From: Neocallimastix lanati (nom. inval.) | Taxonomy: Eukaryota; Neocallimastigomycota; Neocallimastigomycetes; Neocallimastigales; Neocallimastigaceae | Reading direction: 5' to 3' | Length of the DNA stretch: 29,000 nt | Assembly: GCA_016946835.1 (NCBI GenBank) | Contig: JACVTC010000155.1 | Coordinates: 248,501-277,500 of the forward strand | Shown: positions 20,336 to 29,000 of the stretch, piece after piece | How positions within the stretch are numbered: position 1 is the stretch's first letter | How the letters are laid out: every line of letters starts with the position of its first letter | Notes under the pieces: model-generated | Database searches by the model: none | What the model was told of the DNA's origin: nothing | Seen by the model: only the letters and a program-made list of their open reading frames with translations | Program-made: the position numbers and the translations under genes

Positions 20336-22754
20336 ATTATTAAATAATAATAGATAAATAATAATAAGACGATTATTAAATAATAAATAATAAATATTAA
20401 ATATTAAATATTAAATATTAAATATTAAATATTAAATAGTAAATATTAAATTTTAAATTTTAAATAATTTTAAATTTTAAATATTAAATAATTTTTATAT
20501 TTTTTAAAAAAACCTATTTTTAATTGTTACAGCAAATTTCAGCCAATCATGTTTTAAATTTAGTTCATTTTAAAATTGTTTTTAAATAATTATTTCCTTT
20601 ATATGTTTAAACAACATTAAATAGTAACATGATAATGAAGAATAGAAGTAATACCTTTTTGTTTTTTCTTTTTTTTCTTTTTTTTTCTTTTTTTTTGAAA
20701 TTTTATTAATTAAACTTCTTTCAGAATAAAGCAAACTTTTTTAATTTTTATTATCAATTAAATTTTTATCATTTTTTTTATTATACAAAGTATATTGTAA
20801 AATACTTTTAAGATTGGTACTCTCCATTATTTATTTAAATTTTCTTAAATAATCTTATTATTAATTCTTATTATAAAATAATTTGTCATTGATTAAATAC
20901 ATTATATATTATCACTATTTATTGATATATTTATTTTTCATATAAGACTTAGTTTTACTTACAAAAAAAAAAAAAAAAAGGTCTTATTGAAAACTTTTAG
21001 CTATCTTATGGTTAGATTTATTAATTTACAACTTTTATCCAAGGATAAATTCTATTTATTTGTTCACTTGTTGAAATTAATTGCTTATTAATTAGTAATA
21101 GCTCCCTAATGATATATATTTATATTAATTTCATAAAGAATCTTTATTATTTTTTAAAATACTAAAAGAAAAGAGTTTTGATATTTTTTTTTTTTATCTA
21201 TCAAAGAAATATAATATAAAATAATTTTGAATTTGATTTTTTTTTTTTAAAAAAAAGAAAAAAAAAAATTAAAAAATGATATAATAATTAAGGTTAAATA
21301 AAAATAAAACTTCCTTTATTTGAATTAAATTTAATTAAGCTATAAAAAAAGAAAAAAAAAATAATATTTATTATAGTCTTGAAATATGAAATCTTAGTTT
21401 TTTTTTTTATTTATTTATTTATATTATTTATACATAAATTAAATAAATTAATTTTATAAGATTTTGATTTAATAATTACATAATAAACTATAGGATAAAA
21501 TATATATAATTTAATAATTTTTTAAAAGTTTAGTATTAAAAATATTTAAAAAGAAATTACATACATATTATTTATAAATACATATATATTTTGCATTATT
21601 CTATTATATTTAAATAATATTAATATTATCGATGTTATACTATTAAACATTATAAAATATATATAATGTATATTTAACTATATTTATAGATTACTAAATG
21701 TTTCCTCTAACATTTTACATTTTTTTTTTCTTTTAACTTATCCATATAATAAAGTTTAAAAAGTATTAAATGTTTGATTTAGATACGCTTTTATTTAATT
21801 AATCTATCATCATTTGATTAAATTCCATTGACTGTAATTTTTTTTTTTTTATTTATATATGTATTTATGTTTTTGTTTATGCTCTTAACAAAGACTTCAA
21901 TGATTTTCATTTTCATGTAACTCTTTATTATAGAATATATAACTAATACTTATATAGTCTCCTATCGATATTGTATGACTGGTATTTTCTATTAAACTTA
22001 ACCTATTTGGTTTCAGTTATTAATAAAGCCATATTTTTTTGTGGTGTTAATCATTATGAGAGAAGGTTAGCTTCCATAGTGCGAATATATAGATGTGTCT
22101 TGAAACTTTGATATTAAAGTAATATATTTTTTTTTTTTTTTTTTTTTGTTTTAAATTCATATATATATATTAAAACGTGTTAATTATAGTTTTATGAATG
22201 TATTATGCTATTTATGTTTTATTTTTTTTTTTTAATTTAAAAAATGTATATTTAAAAATTATGATTATGATTAATTTAATAAATATGGAAAATTTTTTTA
22301 AAAAAAAAAAAAATAAATTTTCCATTATTAGAATTTACTTATTTATTTTTCCATATTTAATGAAGTGGACAATTTATACAGTTATTCTTAATTCTTTTAT
22401 TTTTTATAATATATATTCCTTTTTTATTTTATTTTATTTTATTTTATTTTATTTTACTTTTTTCTATTTTATTTTATTTTATTTTTATTTTATTTTTATT
22501 TTATTTTTATTTTATTTTTATTTTATTTTTATTAATACTTTACTCTTTTATATTACTTTACTATTTATTCTATTTTATTTTGTTTTAATTTGATTGATTT
22601 TTTATTACGAAAAATAAAATATAGAATAATTATTTAGAGACAATAAAAACAAAAATAAAAAATATATATATTACATATATATATATATATATTAGATTAA
22701 GACATTTATGAATTTTATATAATTTAAATTTAACTTTTTTTTTTTTATTTTTAG

Positions 22755-22787
<33 letters not shown>

Positions 22788-23055
22788 AATAAAATAAAAA
22801 ATTTAATTTAAAGAATTTTTTATTTTATTGCATTTTATATAAAAACTATCCTATATTATAAAATATTATGAATAGAGAAGATGATAAATTTTAAATATAT
22901 ATATAAATATAACAGAAATTTAAAATTTGAAAATAATATGATAAAAATATTATAATAATATAATATTAAAGAATAAATACAAATAATACATATAATATTA
23001 AAATAAAAAGTAAAAAAGAGTAAAACAAAAAACATAAAAGTAATATTTTTAAATA
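20336..23055. other. Intergenic DNA upstream of the receptor gene
   Basis: No intact gene seen. Holds ATATTAA repeats (20390..20460), ordinary A/T-rich sequence to 22130, then TTTTA and TTTTTA repeats at 22420..22525 and a 36-base A-run near 22756. Long open stretches at 22198..22593 come from these repeats, not from coding. A 39-codon stretch at 21992..22108 is discussed as a possible retroelement scrap. The receptor's promoter should lie in the last few hundred bases. Confidence 0.5.
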
Positions 23056-25235
23056 ATGTATTTTATAATTATAATTGTTTTACTTTTAACTACTATTTTC
23101 ATAAAGGCTAATGGAGAAGAGGATGCGAAGACTATTATTATTCAAATACTAACAAAAAAACCAGATATGCCAGATAAAGTATATAATAAGCAGTGGGAAA
23201 TAGAGTATCAATCAAAAATCAATCAATTTTTTATGGAAAAGACCAGTCATTTAGATTCAGACTTAAATTTACAAAATGTGAAATTAAATTTTACATTTTA
23301 CGATTTTGGAGTGATTGGTAGATCAGATTTAGGGCTTCAGTTTGATTACTTAAACAATGTAGCCGAATCTCTATGGGCATCTGAATATGATATGGTTATT
23401 TTAGATGAACGTACCTTATTTTGTGAAGTTTCATTAATGGAATCCGAATGGGTTGAATTCTATTTAAATACGAGAAAACCTTATGACGATTTATTAGTTA
23501 ATTTATCAAAAGAAAGATATATTGAGGAGAAAGATGAGATTACCCTTTTTGATTTTCATGACTCAAGAGCTATAAAAGATGCTCGTAATAGGGATGGTTA
23601 TCTCTATGGTCTACCCTATGAATTAGATTTTGACGTCCTATACTATGATTCCAAAAATAGTAAAGCTAAACCTCTTGCCGATCGTATGAAAAAATTATCA
23701 TGGGATGTATTAATAAATCAAATTCAAGATGATCCCTTAAAAATATCACTTGGGGATGATGATAATATGCTAAATTTTTTTTTAGAATATTGTCATCATC
23801 ATTATAATTTAACGAAAGCCTATGATCCCGATTATTTCTTTTTATTTTATAATGATACAGGCATTGATCTTTATCAGTCCTTCTATGATTTACTATCAAG
23901 GTATACAGAATATGATATGCAAAAAACCCTCAGTATTAGTCAAGAAGATGCCTTGAAATCTTTTATGCTGAAAGAATCCATATTTTTTAAAGGTAAAGCC
24001 TCCTATTTTAAGATTTTTGATGATTATAATAATAATAATGATAATAATAATAATGATAATAATAATAATGATAATAATAATGATGATGATAATAATGATA
24101 ATAATGATAATAATGATAATAATAATAACAATAATGATAATAATAATGATAATAATAATGATAATAATAATGATGATAATAATAATAATGATAACAATAC
24201 TGATAATAATGATTCTCCAATGAAAATTGATATGACCCTTCCACCAAAACACATTAGTGCTATTTTTGAAAAATATTTAGTTTTAAATAAGCATAGTACC
24301 ATAGATCGAAAAATATTAATTGAATCGGCTCTCCAGCTGACTTCAAAAGAAATGCAACTTTTTCGAGCAGAAAATTTTGGTAGTATTCCAACTTTTGATA
24401 TAAGTAAAAAGGAGAAATATTCAGATATTTCTTCCTATTGTAAAAATCATTGGAAAATATGTGACTATTTAGAAAAAATGGAACGACTCTATGTTAAAGA
24501 TACGTTTGACTTGAAATTTGGAACGCCATTCTATGAAATTGAAGTTCTCCTCATACCCATCATCAAAGCCTATCTAGAAGATTACAATATTCCAAAAATG
24601 ATTTTTTCATTTAAAAATATTAATGAATTAATTACTTTCAATCTTGGTGCCTATGGAGTCATGGCATATATATTTACTGTGGTCGTAGCACTTTTGCTTT
24701 TCTTCGAATGCTATTTAGTCTATCGATATAGGAAACATCCTTGCTTAAGAGTCATTTCACCCATATTTTGTATCATGATTATTATTGGTTGTACCTTAAA
24801 TATGCTAAAAATTTTACAAAATTTACCTCCTTATTCTGAATTTCGAGCAAAGGTAGACACAATCTATCGAACCATTAGTACTAATTTAATTTACATACCA
24901 ATGTTTGTTGTGACCTATCGAATTTACAAGATTTTTAAATCGAATTCGGTGACCTCAAAGTTCATGACGGATAAAAAATTAATAGCCATTATTATATTCA
25001 TTATTACCTTGATGGTGATTTTCCGTTTGGTGATAATAGTTACTCAGGAATTTTATTGTTTACCTTTCGGCTCATTGAGAAGTCCACGTTATCCTGAATG
25101 GTTATACACAAACAAAGAAATTTTTCAAAAATATTATGAATCCTATTTACGTATTGTGGTAAGCATTGTTTATTAATAAAGAAAACCTATAAATAAATAA
25201 TAAATAAATAAATAAATAATAAATAAATAAATAAA

Positions 25236-25266
<31 letters not shown>

Positions 25267-25484
25267 AAATAAAAAATAAATAAATAAATAAATAAATAAA
25301 TAAAAAATAAATAAATAAATAAATACACAATCAAAACCAAAAAAACAAAAAGTTAAGTAAAATAATAGTTGTAATATTTGGGAAAGTAAATAAACCACAT
25401 TGATTAAATTAAAAAATTTAATAGTATATATGAATAATCAGAATAAAAGTCATAACAATAATAATAGTTATTACAATAATAGTA

Positions 25485-25525
<41 letters not shown>

Positions 25526-25543
25526 GTAATAATAATAATAATA

Positions 25544-25598
<55 letters not shown>

Positions 25599-26172
25599 AT
25601 ATATTAAACATAAATATAATTTTAATTTAATTTTATATTCTAAATTATGCTATTCTATTTTTATAATTTTAAATTATTTTTATATTTATTATCATTATTA
25701 TTATAAATATTTTTAGTTCATCTGTTTACTATTTATGATAATTACAACAGGAAATGTATCAAAGCGATTTGGTGATATATGTTACGTTTTCATTGTTTTC
25801 TTATTAAACATAGTGGATTTTATAGTGGAGAGACTTCTACAGAAACTATCCCATGAGTATTATCCCCAATTGTTATTCCTAATTTTTATTTTTAATGCTA
25901 TTTCATACTTTTTGTGTGTCTATTACTTGGTAGGATCCAGATTAATTTTCATACTTTCCTCGGAATTTATGGAAAAGGAACAAACCGTCAGTGTGGAGGA
26001 TCTAAGTCATTTCGTTGGGTTAAAAAGTAGACAAGAATATAGAGATGCTATTAATAAAATTAAAACAGATCATAGAAATACAAACATTGCTCCTACAATA
26101 AATGACAATAAATTATCTACTTCTTGTAGTAGTAATAATAATATTATCAGTTTGTACAGCAATATTAAATAA
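23056..26172 (+). CDS. Solute-binding domain fused to class C type seven-helix receptor, two exons
   Basis: Join 23056-25158, 25717-26172 (donor GTAAGC, acceptor TTTTAG, phase 0), 852 residues. Residues 1-19 are a hydrophobic signal peptide. Residues about 25-500 form an extracellular domain; DGYLYGLPYELDFDVLYYDS (about 179-198) followed by LSWDVLINQ is the signature arrangement of bacterial ABC-transporter solute-binding proteins of the maltose/oligosaccharide class. An Asn/Asp-rich insert fills about 324-387. Seven membrane segments follow near 534-557, 566-586, 603-623, 641-662, 697-712, 722-740 and 752-778. RKHPCLRVISPIFCIMIIIG resembles the TM1-TM2 loop of GABA-B-like class C receptors, and TYRIYKIFKS the TM3 end. 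The intron cuts TM5. The tail is short and polar. Likely role: sensing an extracellular sugar or peptide and signalling by G protein (inferred). The upstream A/T region gives no regulatory clue. Confidence 0.82.
24027..24216 (+). repeat. Coding (AAT/GAT)n repeat in the receptor's extracellular domain
   Basis: Runs of AAT with GAT at irregular intervals encode about 63 residues of Asn and Asp with a single Thr. Asparagine is AAT except for two AAC. It lies between two conserved-looking parts of the binding domain, so it is probably an exposed loop. Confidence 0.85.
25190..25325. repeat. (AAAT)n array in the receptor intron
   Basis: AAAT tetranucleotides with AAAAAT and AATAAT variants fill the first part of the 558-base intron. 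A second array, (AAT)n with scattered AGT, occupies about 25484..25590 of the same intron. The open frames here are products of the repeats. Confidence 0.85.
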
Positions 26173-26581
26173 TTTTTGTTTATTTTTTTTTTTTAATATT
26201 TTTTTTATTATATTATAATAAATATTAAAATTAAAGAAATAAAAAAAAAAGTTTACAAATATATTAATAAAAATGCAAAAATGAATATAAAATATTACTA
26301 AAAAAAAAAAAAAATTTTTTATTTTTTTTTTAAACTATTAAACAATTAATATTTATTATACGAAAAAAATATATATAAAAAGTATTAAAAGTAGTATGTT
26401 AATAAGTATATATTCAATATCTATTAATTTTATGTAAAGAGATCATGAAATAATTTAACAAATAAATAAATAAATAAGTAAATAAATAAATAAATAAAAA
26501 AAAAAAAAAAAAAAAAAGGTTATTATTTTACTTTAATTAAAATTTTTGTAATTATTAAATTAATCACTACATCATCTATTC

Positions 26582-26623
<42 letters not shown>

Positions 26624-26660
26624 TTTTTTCATCATCTTTTATTTTTCAGCATTTTTATTT
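26173..26660. other. Intergenic A/T-rich DNA after the receptor gene
   Basis: No coding signal. Contains the receptor's 3' untranslated region, AAAT repeats (26460..26495), and a 37-base A-run (about 26583..26619) directly followed by a T-run. Confidence 0.55.
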
Positions 26661-26669
26661 TTTTTTTAA

Positions 26670-26935
26670 TGGAAGGCTCTATAGTAATAGACGGTTTAAG
26701 CATAAAATAAAAAATAACCAGGAGCGTCAATACTTAAAATGTGGTAAGACAGGTTTTTTTCAGGGGCCCAATGCCTCTGAAGGAGAAAAACTATAATTTC
26801 TTTTCGGATAGTAAATTCAAAACGCTACGCCAAGGAATAAGAATTAATTATCATTACCTTTTTTAACAGACAGAAATCTTATCATCTGGAGGTGAGGTTC
26901 ATTGCCTATGAACTTTTTTTTTTTTTTTTTTTTTT
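26670..26935 (+). ncRNA. Candidate structured RNA ending in hairpin plus T-run
   Basis: A 240-base island with far more G+C than its surroundings. It contains a 9-pair hairpin TTCAGGGGC/GCCTCTGAA (26759..26767 with 26773..26781, one G-U pair, loop CCAAT) and, at the end, GTTCAT/ATGAAC (26897..26902 with 26908..26913). A run of 22 T follows, as expected for RNA polymerase III termination. No family is recognised: checks by eye for U1-U6, SRP, RNase P and 5S hallmarks did not succeed. An alternative is a decayed retroelement gag zinc knuckle (KCGKTGFFQGPN at about 26736..26771). Confidence 0.25.
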
Positions 26936-27475
26936 ACTGAATTTTATTTATTATACATTTTATTTTTTGAATATTTATTATTTATTTCATATTACTATTT
27001 TTTAAAATAGTATTATTATGTTTAAATTGGACAAGTAATATTTATTTTTATTAATTTTATGTTTTTTTTTTTATTTTTATTTTTATTTTTTATTTTTATT
27101 TTTTTTATTATTATTTTTTTTTTATATATAAAAAATTCATGTAATTAATAAATGAATTATATAAATAAAGTTAAAAAGGTTCGTAATAATTGCGGCTGTA
27201 AAAAAAAAAAATAAAAAAAAAAAAATAACAAATAATAATACATAATAAAACTGGAAAAGTGGATATATTCATTTTCTTTATTGAATTAGAATAAATTCAT
27301 ATACATATATATATATATTTTTTTTCTTTGATATATTTTATTAATTGTTTGTCTATTTCAAACTGAAAAAAAAAATTTTTTTTTTTTTAACTTTCTATAA
27401 TTTTATATAGAAAGAATATTAAAAAGGTTACTTTTAATAATCAATAAAATAATTTTTTTTTTATTTTTGCAAAAT
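26936..27475. other. Intergenic A/T-rich DNA
   Basis: TTTTTA repeats and A/T tracts; no gene, RNA or element recognised. Confidence 0.55.
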
Positions 27476-27645
27476 GAGATGAGATGTGCGCCGAATCCAT
27501 GAAGTAGTGGTTATGATCATGATCAAGGTTAACTAGCCATTAAGAACCATGGTTCTATCATTACTAATTGAAGACTTCTTTATATGGACTGGTCCGCCTC
27601 TAGAATTCGGATACCAGACGAGTCTAACAGTTTGGCAAAACTTAT
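27476..27645. other. G+C-enriched, palindrome-rich island
   Basis: Contains two exact palindromes, TGATCATGATCA (27514..27525) and AGAACCATGGTTCT (27543..27556), and a weaker hairpin GGTT/AGCC (27527..27538). All are enclosed by TAGTGGT/ATTACTA (27505..27511 with 27560..27566, two G-U pairs). A further hairpin with a CTGGT/ACCAG stem spans about 27589..27617. Open frames exist on both strands but are short and unrecognised. It could be a structured RNA or an element scrap. Confidence 0.35.
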
Positions 27646-27647
27646 AC

Positions 27648-27679
<32 letters not shown>

Positions 27680-28440
27680 GAAAAGAAAAAAGAAAAAGAA
27701 AAAGAAAACAAGAAATAAAAATAATAATTATTTTAAAGTACAAACTTACATGAATAAAAAATACATACACAATAATACATAAATATTGATAGTGTATGAT
27801 AATACAATAAGATAATATTTAATAATAAAAAATGTTTAAAAAGGTTTATCTTGTTTAATTGGTCTTTTAATAACAAAAAAAAATCTTTTTTAAACAAATA
27901 TTACAGCAAGATACAACTTTTCTTTTCATGTTATAGCGCTAAAATTAATGACAATACCTCTTAAAATCTAAAGAAATTAAATATAAAAAAAAATTATTCT
28001 TTAACGAAAAACTAAAACTAAGGAGATTTGACTAGAATTTGGTTAAATAATTTTATTTTATAGTTATTAATAATTTTTAATACTTTTAAAATAATTAATA
28101 AAACAAATATTCATTATTTCTTAATAGTGTTGAACTATTGAGCTATCGAAGTTTTGCATAACTGTTATTAAATTCCATTTAATAATAATAATAATAAAAA
28201 AAAAAAAAAAAAAGTAGAAACGTTACAATAAAAAAACACCCCAAGAAAAAGTGAACAACCTCAATACCTTGACACTACGGTAGCCCCCTTAAGTTAAAAA
28301 AAAATTTTATATTTTGGACTCTAATTACTCTTCTGGCCGTATTCTATTTATTCTTTCTGGTAAAAAAAAAAGCCTAGTTACTCTATTGACTACCTTTTGG
28401 TTTTATTCTACCATGCCTATTGTCCTATTGGTCACTTCCA
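27646..28440. other. Intergenic DNA, no gene seen
   Basis: An A/AG-rich tract at 27648..27715, then A/T-rich sequence with stops in all frames. From 28210 on it becomes pyrimidine-rich with more C, but nothing is recognised. Confidence 0.5.
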
Positions 28441-28460
28441 CTTTCTACACTTCTACCTAT

Positions 28461-28622
28461 GATTAATTCAACTACTTTTTTTTTTCAGGCTATTATTACT
28501 ACTTTCTTTGATTAATCCAACCACTTTTTTTTTTTTTAGGTCAGGTCAGGTCAGGTCACTATTTATTACATATTTTGGTTAATTCAACCAAAATAAAAAA
28601 AAAAAAAATAAGGTTGGATTAG
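28461..28622. repeat. Direct and nested inverted repeats with four AGGTC copies
   Basis: GATTAATTCAACTAC plus T-run plus CAGG (28461..28489) recurs as GATTAATCCAACCAC plus T-run plus AGG (28510..28540). The second copy's TAATCCAACC (28513..28522) and T-run pair with the A-run and GGTTGGATTA at 28595..28621. Inside lie four tandem AGGTC units (28538..28557) and a second hairpin, ATTTTGGTT/AACCAAAAT (28572..28580 with 28586..28594). Confidence 0.75.
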
Positions 28623-29000
28623 ATTTCCTTCCTTTAGTCATTAAAATATCCACCAATGGTAATCTTTCATGGAATCCGTTAATCCCTAACCCCAAAAAAG
28701 TTTAAAATCTCTTTTTTATCCTTGAAGGACCTTCTCCTAGCAAAAATAAAGAAAAAATATCATGGAACTTCAATTCTTCCTTCATAGCTAGGTCTATCAA
28801 AAAAAAAAAAAACAACCGCTAAAACCTCCCTGATTTATTTCAGACTTTATTAAAAAAATAAAAAAAACTAAAAAAAATTAATCTCATCCTCTCCATGAAC
28901 TCCCCCACCTTAAAAAAAAGTAAAAGTAAAAGTAAAAGTAAAAATAAAAGTAAGGTGTATATCTGATAATCTGGTTCCCTCCTCCCCCCAAAAAAAAAAA
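28623..29000. other. Pyrimidine-rich intergenic end of window
   Basis: C/T-rich sequence with T and A runs, and a short TAAAAG tandem repeat (about 28920..28952). No coding region seen; the window ends in an A-run. Confidence 0.5.

Noticed and set aside
22198-22593. Phe/Ile/Tyr-rich 131-codon frame
   Set aside because: Driven by TTTTA/TTTTTA repeats; reads like a membrane protein only because T-rich codons give Phe, Ile, Leu and Tyr.
23666-24302. Minus-strand and shifted frames opposite the receptor
   Set aside because: Antisense readings of the AAT/GAT repeat and of the coding exon.
27505-27566. tRNA gene
   Set aside because: The cloverleaf has only 62 bases, with loops of 0-4 bases in the arms and no anticodon loop of seven, so it is not a tRNA.
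27594-27612. Cloning-vector polylinker (overlapping XbaI and EcoRI sites)
   Set aside because: Only TCTAGAATTC matches; flanking sequence is not vector-like, so chance is likelier.
27549-27680. Protein starting MVLSLLIEDFFIWTGPPL
   Set aside because: Short, ends in a poly-Lys A-run, unrecognised, and the segment is better explained by inverted-repeat structure.

Overview
The window looks like nuclear DNA from a fungus with extreme A+T content, most likely an anaerobic gut fungus (Neocallimastigomycota). Intergenic DNA and introns are almost pure A/T, with long homopolymer and (ATT)n/(TTTA)n runs. Genes carry many short introns with GTAAAT/GTAAGT/GTATGT donors, and proteins carry long asparagine tracts. 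One gene joins a bacterial-type solute-binding domain to a seven-helix GPCR, a type associated with anaerobic fungi. Assigning the group is inference; no rRNA or marker gene is present to prove it.

Four complete genes can be rebuilt exon by exon, with reading phase matching at every junction (18 introns). (1) 888..8301, minus strand, nine exons: a vezatin-family protein of about 1647 residues, with two membrane segments and a very large disordered tail. (2) 8984..10623, plus strand, four exons: ALG14, the membrane-anchor subunit of the second N-glycan sugar transferase. (3) 14092..16766, minus strand, seven exons: NFS1 cysteine desulfurase with an organelle-targeting leader, here probably hydrogenosomal. 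(4) 23056..26172, plus strand, two exons: a secreted solute-binding domain fused to a class C type seven-helix receptor. Genes 1 and 2 are divergent across a 682-base gap. The four act in unrelated processes and show no sign of functional clustering.

Between the genes: 10.6-14.1 kb holds a decayed non-LTR retrotransposon fragment between two TTTA arrays. 16.8-23.0 kb is mostly simple sequence, with a roughly 0.5 kb minisatellite built on a 16-base palindrome. 26.2-29.0 kb has no convincing gene but contains three islands richer in G+C and inverted repeats (near 26.7-26.9, 27.5-27.6 and 28.46-28.62 kb); two are candidate structured RNAs and one is a nested inverted repeat. The most interesting items are the sensor-GPCR fusion, the repeated short motifs in the vezatin tail, the divergent ALG14 C terminus and the structured islands.
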